This document shows, piece after piece, positions 28,228 through 37,255 of a stretch of DNA of 64,000 nucleotides (within the stretch, counting starts at the first letter, position 1; each line of letters begins with the position of its first letter). Below the pieces are notes generated by a model. It saw only the letters and a program-made list of their open reading frames with translations. It was not told the DNA's origin and did not search any database. The stretch is from JANQMY01 sp965228775 (GTDB lineage: Bacteria; Pseudomonadota; Alphaproteobacteria; JANQMY01). Position numbers and translations under genes: made by a program. The stretch is from contig OZ245840.1 in NCBI GenBank assembly GCA_965228775.1, positions 1 through 64,000 on the forward strand, given 5' to 3'.

Positions 28228-29784
28228 ATGGAACCGAAAACCAAAGTTCTTGTGATTGGTGTCGACGCCGCAGAACCGACGCTTTTGGAAGAGATGATGG
28301 CGGCGGGTGAGCTGCCAAACCTCACGGCACTTCGGTCTCGCGGCCTCCATGGCGGTGTTCAAAACCCTATTGGCTTTGAAGCAGGGGCGGTCTGGCCGAC
28401 ATTTCACACCGGAAAAAATCCTGGCAAGCAGCAGCAATATGATGGTCTCAGGAAATTTAATCCGCAAACCTACGATTTCGATTGGTACCAAGGCGACCAA
28501 ATCAAGAGTGACTACATCTGGCAGTATTTGTCCAAGCAGGGCAAAAGATGCGCGGTCATTGATGCTCCCTATTGTCAAATCGATCCAAATCTCAATGGCA
28601 TCATGATCTTGGATTGGGGAGCTCATGTGCCGGCGAAAGGACAGGGGATGGAGTTCGTCACCCATCCGCCCGAACTGGCGCAAGAGGTTCTGGACTTGGT
28701 CGGGCCGGACCCGACCGGCGGTATTGCGTGTGACGATCGCCTGCTGGAAAGTATCCAAGATCATGTTGCTTTCCGCGATATGTATATGGACCGCCTATTG
28801 AAGAAGGGAAAGCTGTCCGCACACCTCCTAGCAAAAGGTGGGTGGGACTACTTCGAAACTGTTTTCACGGACTGTCATTGTATTGGTCACCGGTTGTGGC
28901 ATGTGAACAAGCCGGATCATCCAGCCTATTCGAATAAGCTTGAAGAGACGATGGGGGATCCCATTAGAGAAGCCTACGCCCTGCTTGATAAATCCATCGG
29001 TATAATACTCGATCAGGTGGACGAGCGGACAATGACCCTTCTCTTCATCTCTCATGGGATGGGCCATCACTACACTGCAACCGAGATTCTAGATCGTGCA
29101 CTGACAAACATTGAGAACAACGTCCAATCCGACGGCGAGAAATCTTTCAAGGAAACAATGCGCGGGATCTGGCACCTGGTACCGGTCGAAACGCGTGCCA
29201 AGCTGCGGCCTATAAAGAAGTACTTCAATGGAACACTTGCGCCGAAATATGCGGAATTCTCCGGCAATCGAGAGACACGCAGGTTTTTTGAGGTATTCGT
29301 CAATAATCGAACGGGCGGGGTACGGATTAATCTAAAAGGCCGGGAAGCCAAGGGTATCGTTGATCCGAATGACTATGATGCCCTGCTCGACGAGATTTCG
29401 CGTGATTTGCTCGACATTGTAAATGTTGAAACGGGCGAACCGCTGGTTCAGGAAATCATAAAGACGAAAGAAATGTACGGCGGAGATTTCATCGACACGT
29501 TGCCGGACCTGCTTGTAACCTGGAATCGGGAGAAGCCGATTCACGTTATTCAGTCAGAAAAAATCGGAACGATCAGGCGGGCGTTTTTGGATGGGCGAAC
29601 GGGGGATCATACGCCGTTTGGCATGTTCATGGCGGCAGGCGCCGGTATCGATCAGCTGAAGCTTAACGAGCGGGCAGAGGCGATTGACTTCTTTCCCACG
29701 CTGGCTGCGCAGATCGGCATTGAAGCTGATGGATATGACGGCCGGCCTCTGCCTGGGGTGGTGAAAACTTCAGAGACGGTCTGA
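28228..29784 (+). CDS. Alkaline-phosphatase-superfamily phosphodiesterase/nucleotide pyrophosphatase-like
   Basis: The ATG at 28228 follows AAGGG by a few bases and starts immediately before the first core strand (KVLVIGVDAAEPTLLEEM); an upstream GTG at 28189 has no such site. The 518-residue protein shows the type I phosphodiesterase pattern: metal Asp in GVDAAE, the nucleophile segment AVWPTFHTGKNPGK with Thr in WPT, and a later HGMGHH motif. No signal peptide or membrane helix is seen, so a cytoplasmic site is likely. Related genes occur near surface-polysaccharide loci, where cleavage of nucleotide-sugar or lipid-linked phosphates has been suggested; the substrate here is unknown. It converges on the GT2 gene 20 bp downstream. 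Confidence 0.82.
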   Translation: MEPKTKVLVIGVDAAEPTLLEEMMAAGELPNLTALRSRGLHGGVQNPIGFEAGAVWPTFHTGKNPGKQQQYDGLRKFNPQTYDFDWYQGDQIKSDYIWQYLSKQGKRCAVIDAPYCQIDPNLNGIMILDWGAHVPAKGQGMEFVTHPPELAQEVLDLVGPDPTGGIACDDRLLESIQDHVAFRDMYMDRLLKKGKLSAHLLAKGGWDYFETVFTDCHCIGHRLWHVNKPDHPAYSNKLEETMGDPIREAYALLDKSIGIILDQVDERTMTLLFISHGMGHHYTATEILDRALTNIENNVQSDGEKSFKETMRGIWHLVPVETRAKLRPIKKYFNGTLAPKYAEFSGNRETRRFFEVFVNNRTGGVRINLKGREAKGIVDPNDYDALLDEISRDLLDIVNVETGEPLVQEIIKTKEMYGGDFIDTLPDLLVTWNREKPIHVIQSEKIGTIRRAFLDGRTGDHTPFGMFMAAGAGIDQLKLNERAEAIDFFPTLAAQIGIEADGYDGRPLPGVVKTSETV

Positions 29785-29804
29785 TCGGTCGCCTACAATT
29801 TTGG

Positions 29805-30827
29805 CTATTCAGGAAAGTTTGTCCGGGCGATGCGCCGCCAGGCTGCGCCGGACAGGCGTTTGGCAAACTTCAGCGCATAGGCGGGTTCGCCAACAAGCTC
29901 GGCGAGTGCTTTCCCATACTGATGATCTTTGAGCGGGTCCACGACACGGCGGTAGTGTAGACATTCTTGGATAAGTTCCTTGCGCCGCGCCAGAGCTTCA
30001 GCAACTTCCGGGTCGTCGGTGTCAAAAATATTCTCGATCGTTTCCTGAACTTCTTTAATGCTCAGTATGCTGGGCAACCCAAGCGTATTCGCCGTGGTCG
30101 AACCCTCACGATGTATACGGTAGTAATAATAAGGTTCGTTTGTGATCATGATGCGCGCGCCTTTGGCGAGGCAATCACAATAAAAAACGCAGTCTTGGCC
30201 GCGGGGAAACTCTAATCGGTAACGCAGCTTATGCATGTTGACAAAAGAGCGCCTCAAGATCAGCTTCAAGAGCCCATATCCGCGGACTTCCGGTAGGTCG
30301 CGGTTTAGAAAGTCAGCGGACGTCATTTCGCTGATGGGTGCTTCGCCATTGACCATTAAGTGGCCGAAATGTTCCTCGGTCCGCGCGTTAACAAAGAACT
30401 GATTATCTGCAACACCATCAGCCTGATATGCCTCGGCGATCTCTATCAATCTTTCGAAACGGTTTGGTGCAATCCAGTCATCCGGGTCGACGACCGCGAT
30501 CCATTCACCGCGTGCGTTTTCCAGAGCGGTGTTTCGGGCAGCACTTACACCAAGATTATGGTCGTGGAAGAGCGGTTTGACTCGGCTGTCTTCCTCCGCG
30601 AGCTGTTTCATAACCCGAGCCGTGTGATCGCTAGAACAATCGTCCACAATCAAGATCTCGAAGTTGGGCAATGTCTGTTCAAGGATCGATTGGACAGCTT
30701 TGGTTATGTAGTCGCCCACATTGTAAGCAGGCATGACGACGGAGACCACTGGTGAGGCGGTTTCCGGTTCTTCTGGTACCCTGACGCTGGCGGCAGTCTC
30801 TGAAGCCAATTGAGGGTCAGAACTCAT
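29805..30827 (-). CDS. Family 2 glycosyltransferase (paralogue A)
   Basis: The 340-residue protein has a GT-A domain: SVVMPAYNVGDYITKAV, ILIVDDCSSDHT, NLGVSAARNTAL and the metal-binding VDPDDWIAPNR. It should be an inverting transferase working on the cytoplasmic side. Its start ATG lies within the end of the xylanase-like gene (11-bp overlap), with AGGAAAG upstream, so the two are translationally coupled. The whole protein parallels the GT2 at 34219-35181 (same VDPDDWIAPNR, similar YYYYRIHREGS/YYYRVNREGS and C-terminal helices), so the two arose by duplication and probably have related acceptors or donors. Confidence 0.88.
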   Translation of the reverse strand: MSSDPQLASETAASVRVPEEPETASPVVSVVMPAYNVGDYITKAVQSILEQTLPNFEILIVDDCSSDHTARVMKQLAEEDSRVKPLFHDHNLGVSAARNTALENARGEWIAVVDPDDWIAPNRFERLIEIAEAYQADGVADNQFFVNARTEEHFGHLMVNGEAPISEMTSADFLNRDLPEVRGYGLLKLILRRSFVNMHKLRYRLEFPRGQDCVFYCDCLAKGARIMITNEPYYYYRIHREGSTTANTLGLPSILSIKEVQETIENIFDTDDPEVAEALARRKELIQECLHYRRVVDPLKDHQYGKALAELVGEPAYALKFAKRLSGAAWRRIARTNFPE

Positions 30828-32007
30828 TTACTACTTTCCTTTGGTCCAATGCAGCAGCGAGAGCGTGCCAACTTTCCTTGCGCCGCATCTTGTGATCCAA
30901 GGGCAGGGACCTTTGCGGTAGCCCGTCCAATCTGGGAACATATTCGTTGATCCAGGTATATTTATCACTAAGGCCCCACGTAATAATCATGTCGGACGCG
31001 GGATGGTTAACGAATAGTTCCGCAAGCCTCTTGTATTCATCGGCAACAAGTTGATCACGAACCTTGATGTCCGCTGGAGCCCCGTTGTCCCGGACATCCA
31101 TTTCGGTGAAGTAAGCGCGCAGGCCAAGCTCCGCAATGTCATCCAGAAACCTGACGAATTTTTCTCCGTCAAAGGGATGGCGGCCGATGGACAAATGAGC
31201 TTGGAAGCCAATGCCATGGATTGGAATGCCATTTCCTTGAAGCCGTTTGACAAGATTGATCAAGGCGGTGCGGCGTTGGTCATGTTTTTCACGCCCATAG
31301 GTCAGTGCGTGATCGTTGTAGATCAAAAGAGCATTCGGGTCTGCCTTGGCCGCTGTTTCGAAGGCGATGTCGAAATATTCCGGCCCCAGAGCATCGAGCC
31401 AGAATGTTTGGCGCAACCCGTCAGGGCGGCCGTCAGCGGGCTTCAGCCCCTCATTGACAACGTCCCAGGACTGCATCCGGCCCGCATACCGTTTTGCCAA
31501 CTTCTCGATATGAGCAACCATTATGTCCCGGCCGGTTGATTTGTTGACGCGCCGCTTCACGTGTTTGGGGATCGAGACATGCCACACCAAAGGCAGGCCG
31601 CGAACCAACATGCCATGCTCCTCTGCGAAATCGACTATGTAGTCTGCTTTGCGGAAGTCGTACTCGGCCCCCTCGCGTCCTTGAACGATTGCCCATTTAA
31701 GCTCGTTTTCGTGAACAAGCACGTTGCATTCGCGCGCTATGGCCTCACGAAACGGTTTGTCTTCCTGTAGTTGCCGGGCAAGTACGGCGGCTCCAAAATA
31801 GAAGCCGGTGCGTGCTGCGCGGTCGCGCAACGGGGCATCGGCCGGCAGAGCAACCATCTTGTTGTCGGCACGAGCAGCTCCGATTGTGGCAGCTCCGTAA
31901 ACAGAAGCGGCGGCCGTGACGGTTGCGGACTTCATAACAAAGTCCCGGCGGTTCATTTGGTCAGCAGTGCGAACGGGAGGAAACTCGGAGATGCTTTTCT
32001 TAACCAT
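30817..32007 (-). CDS. GH10 endo-1,4-beta-xylanase-like hydrolase with Tat signal
   Basis: The 396-residue product starts with a twin-arginine signal (Arg20-Arg21 in NRRDFVMKS followed by an alanine-rich segment), so it should be exported folded to the periplasm or beyond. The GH10 barrel is clear: HENELKWA, WHVS, the acid/base Glu186 in WDVVNEGL and the nucleophile Glu302 in YFTEMDVR. Its gene overlaps the downstream GT2 by 11 bp, so it belongs to the polysaccharide operon. A plausible role is trimming or releasing the cell's own polymer instead of digesting plant xylan. No carbohydrate-binding module is attached. Confidence 0.9.
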   Translation of the reverse strand: MVKKSISEFPPVRTADQMNRRDFVMKSATVTAAASVYGAATIGAARADNKMVALPADAPLRDRAARTGFYFGAAVLARQLQEDKPFREAIARECNVLVHENELKWAIVQGREGAEYDFRKADYIVDFAEEHGMLVRGLPLVWHVSIPKHVKRRVNKSTGRDIMVAHIEKLAKRYAGRMQSWDVVNEGLKPADGRPDGLRQTFWLDALGPEYFDIAFETAAKADPNALLIYNDHALTYGREKHDQRRTALINLVKRLQGNGIPIHGIGFQAHLSIGRHPFDGEKFVRFLDDIAELGLRAYFTEMDVRDNGAPADIKVRDQLVADEYKRLAELFVNHPASDMIITWGLSDKYTWINEYVPRLDGLPQRSLPLDHKMRRKESWHALAAALDQRKVVNEF

Positions 32008-32113
32008 GATTGGTTCACTTCTTTAAAATTGCTATCTCCAAGCAAATTGTTCGGAGACTTTAAGGGAGTATTGGTTGCTAATTTGTTGATGTTTGAGGCT
32101 TTGTTTAAAAGTA

Positions 32114-32144
32114 TACTAAGCAATTCTATTGTAATTGTTTAGTA
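32114..32144. promoter_or_regulatory. Inverted repeat in the xylanase/methyltransferase divergent region
   Basis: TACTAAGCAATT and AATTGTTTAGTA pair over 12 positions (one G-T wobble) around a seven-base spacer. It lies between the divergent GH10 and methyltransferase genes (32008-32287), so an operator is possible. No T-run follows, so a terminator is unlikely. No regulator is identified. Confidence 0.4.
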
Positions 32145-32287
32145 CAACCGGCTTGTGTCGAAAACATGTTGGCAGCTACTTGTTTTCTTGCACACGAGTT
32201 GGCGTGCTTACCAGATAGAGAAAAGGGCTCCAAAACAGCGGAAATAGCTGTCTCTGGGGCCAGTTGAGAGGCTTTTGGGTGACTTCT

Positions 32288-32968
32288 ATGTCAATCGCAA
32301 AGATTGCGTCCAATTATGACGATAAGAAATCGATCGGAAGTCGTTTCAGATCCGCCCGTATTCAACCTTTTCTGGACCTTGTTCAGCATTATTTCGATGC
32401 GAATGGTAAAGTTCGGATCATTGATGTGGGGGGGATGCGGAACTATTGGAACATCGTGCCGGATGGATTTCTGCAGGACAGGAACGCGGAAGTAACGATC
32501 GTCAATCTGCCCGGCGAGCATCAGCCCCTTAACGATGCCACCTTTACCTTTGTTACAGGCGATGCCTGTAACCTACAGGAATATAAAGATAATCAGTTTG
32601 ACATTGCCCATTCCAACTCGGTTGTTGAGCATGTGGGCGACTGGCAAAAAATGAAAAGCTATGGGGCAGAGATCCGCCGGGTCGCAAAGTCCTATTTTGT
32701 CCAGACGCCAAGCTATTGGTTTCCGATCGAACCTCACTTCATGCGCCCATTCTTTCATTGGCTTCCCAAGCCCATTCGAGTCTCATGGGTGAAGAGTACG
32801 GCCGTCGGTCATTTCCCGAAGGCAGAAACCGTTGACGAGGCGGTGGCAACGGTGGAAAGCGCGCGCCTGTTGGACAAAAAAATGTTTGTGGAATTGTTCC
32901 CAGACGGCGAGCTCATTCGTGAGCGAGTCGCGTTTCTAACAAAGTCTTACATCGTGGTTAGAAAGTAG
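32288..32968 (+). CDS. Class I SAM-dependent methyltransferase
   Basis: Starting at ATG 32288 (GGGTGA just upstream; an earlier TTG at 32264 is less likely), the 226-residue protein has motif I as IIDVGGMRNYW, an acidic strand-2 end near TIVNLPG, and a motif-III-like DIAHSNSVVEHV typical of Methyltransf_11/23 proteins. It probably methylates a sugar hydroxyl or a polymer end. It is followed by the UbiA-type gene on the same strand after about 150 bp. Confidence 0.8.
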   Translation: MSIAKIASNYDDKKSIGSRFRSARIQPFLDLVQHYFDANGKVRIIDVGGMRNYWNIVPDGFLQDRNAEVTIVNLPGEHQPLNDATFTFVTGDACNLQEYKDNQFDIAHSNSVVEHVGDWQKMKSYGAEIRRVAKSYFVQTPSYWFPIEPHFMRPFFHWLPKPIRVSWVKSTAVGHFPKAETVDEAVATVESARLLDKKMFVELFPDGELIRERVAFLTKSYIVVRK

Positions 32969-33120
32969 GTCCTGATAGGACGCAGGAGGCCAGGGCGTCT
33001 GACGAATCACGTTGGTTTGCCGTTAAATAAGTATTCTCATAAGCCTGTTAAGTATCAGGTTGATTTTTGGTCAGGCGGTCGCATCGCCTGCATTTGAAGT
33101 GCTCTAAGTGGTGGATTGGA

Positions 33121-34119
33121 ATGTCCCTCAATCAGTCAGATGAAAATCTCAGCATGTCGGAACCAAAAGAGTCCGGACTTTGGTCGAATTTGAAGCCCTA
33201 CATCTCGATAGCGCGGCCAGACCATTGGTTTAAGAACGTATTCGTGCTGCCTGGTGTAGCCTTGGGGATTTTGATTAGCGATCATCTGACCTTGGTGGAT
33301 ATCTCCAATACGATTTTGTGTTTGATATCTGTTTGTCTGGTGGCTTCTGCCAATTACACGATCAATGAATGGCTAGACGCAGAATTCGACCGCCACCACC
33401 CGGTCAAGAAAGACAGACCCTCCGTTGGCGGACAGATCAAAGCCAATTTTGTCTATATCCAATATGCCATTCTCAGTGTCATAGGACTGGCTCTTGCGTA
33501 TGCAGCGTCACTCAGCGCGTTTTACACGATGCTGTTTTTGCTCATTATGGGGCTGATCTACAACGTGCCGCCGGTGCGAAGCAAAGACCGGGCTTATGTG
33601 GACGTATTGAGTGAGTCGATCAACAATCCCATCAGGTTTATGTTGGGATGGTTCGCCATTGTCGACAGTGTACTACCGCCTTCGAGTATCTTGCTCGCTT
33701 ACTGGATGGGCGGTGCGTTTCTGATGGGGGCCAAAAGGCTATCGGAATATCGCTTCATTGACGATCCGGATCGCGCGGGGCTCTACCGTAAATCGTTCCA
33801 GTTTTACAATGAGCAGCGCTTATTGCTGTCGGTTGTGTTCTACGCACTGATGTCGGCATTCTTCTTCGGCGTTTTCTTGATCAAATACCGGATTGAGCTG
33901 CTTCTGGTCAGCCCGGCGCTCGCCCTTCTTTTTGCCTGGTATTTGCAGATTGCCCTCAAGCCACGCTCGACGGCACAAGCGCCCGAGAAGCTCTACAAGG
34001 AGAAAGGATTTATGGCCTTCCTTGTGTTCCTCTGCGCATTGATTGGTGTCTTGCTTTTCATCGACCTGCCGTGGCTGCAGTTCCTGGTTGACTACACCGT
34101 CATCGGGTCGGGAGAGTGA
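33121..34119 (+). CDS. UbiA-family prenyltransferase, polyprenyl-phosphate phosphoribosyltransferase-like
   Basis: The ATG at 33121 gives 332 residues with about eight or nine membrane helices. The first Asp-rich motif is NYTINEWLDAEFDRHHP, followed by KKDRP, and the N-terminus has ARPDHWFKNVFVLPG, the R-P-x-x-W-x-K-N form seen in the decaprenyl-phosphate 5-phosphoribosyltransferase branch (Rv3806c-like) more than in ubiquinone or haem enzymes. That branch moves phosphoribose from PRPP to polyprenyl phosphate as the first step to lipid-linked arabinose or ribose. The assignment to this branch rests on these motifs only. A neighbouring GT-C transferase and GtrA protein fit a lipid-phosphate-sugar route. 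Confidence 0.8.
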   Translation: MSLNQSDENLSMSEPKESGLWSNLKPYISIARPDHWFKNVFVLPGVALGILISDHLTLVDISNTILCLISVCLVASANYTINEWLDAEFDRHHPVKKDRPSVGGQIKANFVYIQYAILSVIGLALAYAASLSAFYTMLFLLIMGLIYNVPPVRSKDRAYVDVLSESINNPIRFMLGWFAIVDSVLPPSSILLAYWMGGAFLMGAKRLSEYRFIDDPDRAGLYRKSFQFYNEQRLLLSVVFYALMSAFFFGVFLIKYRIELLLVSPALALLFAWYLQIALKPRSTAQAPEKLYKEKGFMAFLVFLCALIGVLLFIDLPWLQFLVDYTVIGSGE

Positions 34120-34218
34120 TCGGCAAAAAATATGGTTGTGCACAGCCCATCCGATCAATAAGTATGGGCTCTATAACACCAGGACGGGAGAGGGGCGACG
34201 GAACGCCAAGAGTCGATT

Positions 34219-35181
34219 GTGACGATACAACAAGAGAATAACGAACCGGTCGTCTCTGTTGTTCTGCCGGCTTTCAATGTGTCCCAGTTCATTCACCATT
34301 CGATTAAATCGGTTTGTGAACAGACACTCGAAAACATAGAGATTCTGATTGTCGACGATGGCTCCAGCGATGGAACGCGTGAGGCCATTATGGAGCTTGC
34401 CAAGACCGACCCTCGTATCAAGCCTCTATATCATTCGGAGAATAGGGGGGTTAGCGCCGCCCGAAACACGGCGATTGAAGCTGCCCGGGGTAAGTGGATT
34501 GCATTGGTGGATCCAGATGACTGGATCGCACCAAATCGGCTGGAGATTTTGGTTCATCTGGCCGAGAAGTATGAAGCCGATGCCATCGGGGATGACCAGC
34601 ATTTCATCGCATCCGAAGGTGATGAGCCGTTCGGGCGGCTCATGTCGGAGGATTGCGAGGGCGTATGGCAGCTCACTCCGGCTGACTTTATCGAACATGA
34701 TCAGCCGGAAATTATTGGCTATGGCGTCCTGAAAATGGTTATCCGACGCTCGTTCATTCTTGAAAAGAAACTACGATACCGGACGGATTGTGCCCGCGGC
34801 GAAGATTGCCTGTTTTACTGCGAGTGCTTTGCCAATGGTGCCAAGATCTACTTGACCGCTCAGCCATTCTATTACTACCGGGTGAACCGGGAAGGATCCG
34901 CGACGAATTTAACGGCGGGACTACCGGCCATTCTGAGTGTTCAGCAGGTCCACGAGGAAGCGAAGATCATTTTCGACAGTCTTGATGATCCCGACCTTAA
35001 GGATGCATTGGAGGAAAGAGAACGTGTGATTGCCGAATGCGTGCAATACCGTAATGTCGTTACGCCACTGAAGAACCGGCAATTTCTCAAAGCGCTTTCT
35101 CAGGCGTTAAGCAAGCCAGCCTACATTCCGCCCGTTCTGCGACGGTCTTTCAATGCTGCTTGGGCACGGCTTCAGAGCTAG
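34219..35181 (+). CDS. Family 2 glycosyltransferase (paralogue B)
   Basis: The 320-residue GT-A protein has SVVLPAFNVSQFIHHSI, ILIVDDGSSDGT, NRGVSAARNTAI and VDPDDWIAPNR. The GTG start lies about 100 bp after the UbiA-type gene on the same strand. It is the close paralogue of the minus-strand gene at 29805-30827 over its full length, including the cysteine-bearing ARGEDCLFYCECF region (RGQDCVFYCDCL in the partner). It probably adds a sugar to the same lipid-linked oligosaccharide. It converges on the GMC gene 38 bp downstream. Confidence 0.88.
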   Translation: MTIQQENNEPVVSVVLPAFNVSQFIHHSIKSVCEQTLENIEILIVDDGSSDGTREAIMELAKTDPRIKPLYHSENRGVSAARNTAIEAARGKWIALVDPDDWIAPNRLEILVHLAEKYEADAIGDDQHFIASEGDEPFGRLMSEDCEGVWQLTPADFIEHDQPEIIGYGVLKMVIRRSFILEKKLRYRTDCARGEDCLFYCECFANGAKIYLTAQPFYYYRVNREGSATNLTAGLPAILSVQQVHEEAKIIFDSLDDPDLKDALEERERVIAECVQYRNVVTPLKNRQFLKALSQALSKPAYIPPVLRRSFNAAWARLQS

Positions 35182-35219
35182 AGCTGACGCGCAAAAGTCG
35201 ACCCCACAAGAGCGCTCCA

Positions 35220-36752
35220 TTAGGTCAGCGTCGCAAGATGGTCCGCAAGACGTAGAGACAACTGAACGATTGTGTATGTCGGATTGGCGTGGCCCCCGGT
35301 TCTGAACACGCTTGAGCCCGCCATGTATAGGTTCTCCGTTCCGAAAACCTTGCAGTTCGCATCGACGACGCCGTCTTGGGCGGAAAGTCCCATGCGTGTT
35401 GTGCCCATGTGATGGTGACCGCCGACCTCATGTCCGCCGTCGGACAAATCCGGCAAATCGGCATCATCCGTGAGAAGCCAGTCGTGCAGCTTGATCCGTC
35501 CAAAGTCCGTTCGCGCGAACATTTTGCCACATTCCAGCGCCGGTTTAGCTAAAGCGTCTTTGTCGAGCTTGGTCGTCTCCCAATTAAGGGAGATACGCCG
35601 CATGCCCAAGGCATCCACATCGTCGGCCAAGGTTACGCGGCTTGAAGGATTGGGAACTTGTTCGCTGGCGGCATCTATAAGTCCGATCGTGTCAACCGAT
35701 AAAGGCAGGTGTTTGCGGCAATAGACGTCTGCGACGAATGTCTCGTAGAGATAGGTAAGGGTAGAGCTGTCACAGATTCGGTGCTTCACCCATTTCTTGG
35801 TGGATTCATTGGCTTCCTGATCCCGCACATAAGTTTCGATGCCGAAGACCCTGAGTGCACAGTTAGGAATACCCGCCGTTCGAATGAACTCACGTGTGGG
35901 GGCAATGAAGTTCTTTTCCTTTGAAACAATATGTCTGAGCCCACTTTGGTCGACCGTCTGGGGCGCGATGACATAGTTGCCTAACTCGTAGATCAGGTGC
36001 TCCATGAAATAGCGGCCAACCTGATCGCCATCATTGCCAAGACCATTGGGGAGTTGCTTGTTGGCGTTGAGAAGGAAGCGAGGGTTCTCAAGTCCGCCCA
36101 TGGCGATCACAAAACGCTTGGCCCGCGCCTCTGATTCAGGAGAGCCAGCCCCGTAACTTCGTACCGTGAGAGATGTTACCTGCCCGGTTTCGGTATCTAG
36201 CTTTGCATCGGTGACATTGGCGTTGATCACCAAGTCGATGCTTTTGGAAGAACGCAGTTCGCCCAAATATTTTTCGCCAAACCGAACCGTACTGTACAGA
36301 AACTCAATATCGATTAAATGTCCGTTTGACTGTTCGTATACGGATACATCGGGAAATTCGTCGATCTCGAGAATGCTGGAGGTTTCAGATTGATACCCCT
36401 TCACATCGTCATAGCTGATTGCCCAACCGGAATCCGGGATTGCTGGATTCTTTTCGAAGTCATAAGGATCTAGAGGGCGGCACCAGCCGGCCCAGTGGTT
36501 GGACGTGCCCCCAAGATAGCGGAGCCGCGTGATATCAAGGTCGAAATATTCCTTACCCGTCTGTACACCTTGGTAGAGCTCTTGGGATTCGTCGGAATAA
36601 TCGAGCCCGCCACCTTCTAGCAGCAAAACGCGTTTGCCTTTTTCAGCCAGCTTGCGCGCGATCGTGATGCCGGCCACGCCGCCCCCAGCGATGCAAACAT
36701 CATACAGGTCGTTGTTCGGAAGCGATGAGGTAGTTGATAAATCAAAAAGCAT
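35220..36752 (-). CDS. GMC-family FAD oxidoreductase (copy 1)
   Basis: I place the start at ATG 36752 (MLFDLSTTSS), because the frame upstream offers only a TTG. The 510-residue protein has the FAD-binding motif CIAGGGVAGITIARKLAEKGK, the LRYLGGTSNHWAGWC region and a GMC C-terminal domain with HHMGTTRMG and GHANPTYTIVQLSLRLADHL. GMC enzymes oxidise alcohols or sugars using FAD; the His-rich HHMGTTRMG segment contains the usual catalytic His. A second GMC gene lies at 46714-48366 with the same layout, so oxidation of a sugar or of a lipid-linked intermediate is likely needed twice. There is no signal peptide. Confidence 0.86.
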   Translation of the reverse strand: MLFDLSTTSSLPNNDLYDVCIAGGGVAGITIARKLAEKGKRVLLLEGGGLDYSDESQELYQGVQTGKEYFDLDITRLRYLGGTSNHWAGWCRPLDPYDFEKNPAIPDSGWAISYDDVKGYQSETSSILEIDEFPDVSVYEQSNGHLIDIEFLYSTVRFGEKYLGELRSSKSIDLVINANVTDAKLDTETGQVTSLTVRSYGAGSPESEARAKRFVIAMGGLENPRFLLNANKQLPNGLGNDGDQVGRYFMEHLIYELGNYVIAPQTVDQSGLRHIVSKEKNFIAPTREFIRTAGIPNCALRVFGIETYVRDQEANESTKKWVKHRICDSSTLTYLYETFVADVYCRKHLPLSVDTIGLIDAASEQVPNPSSRVTLADDVDALGMRRISLNWETTKLDKDALAKPALECGKMFARTDFGRIKLHDWLLTDDADLPDLSDGGHEVGGHHHMGTTRMGLSAQDGVVDANCKVFGTENLYMAGSSVFRTGGHANPTYTIVQLSLRLADHLATLT

Positions 36753-37255
36753 ATTGCTTACGCACCCAGGTCTTCTTTCTTCAAAACCCAACCGTTGATC
36801 ACGATGAATTCTTCGTCTTCCAAGATTTTCACAAAATGGATCTTATGAAGAAGAGTGATCAGACCAAGCGACGAACACAGTCGAAGAAAGTGCCTTCGAG
36901 ATTGACTAAGCATACTATTTCATTCCGTTCTGATTGGCCGGGTGAGCTGCGTAAAGATAGAAAAACCTGATAAAAGTAGTCTTAAACTAAGTGATTTCTT
37001 TGGCGTGCGGCAAGGCCGACTTGGACGGTTTCACCTACATCACAGCGCCAAACGAGATCTCTTAGATAGACATATGAAACAATATCAACAAGTTTAAATG
37101 AAGCTTTTGTTTCAGACTTACTTAGGTCGACCCATTTTCATTTGACATTTTTGGTAAATGGGTCATCGTTCCCGTAATAGTTCTATTGGATTTGGAGTAA
37201 TACTATCAGTTCTTGAGTGCCGATTAGATATTGTTTGATCAACGGAGGGGAGACC
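36753..37255. other. Gene-free divergent region between GMC and radical SAM genes
   Basis: This 503-bp AT-rich stretch should hold the promoters of both flanking genes. It contains the inverted repeat at 37129-37164 and no credible ORF. Confidence 0.5.
37129..37164 (+). promoter_or_regulatory. 9-bp inverted repeat enclosing a -35-like TTGACA
   Basis: GACCCATTT and AAATGGGTC form perfect arms around an 18-base spacer that contains TTGACA at 37142-37147. The repeat is about 90 bp upstream of the radical SAM start. Arms straddling a -35 box suggest a repressor or activator site; the matching -10 box is poor, so the promoter part is tentative. Confidence 0.45.
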
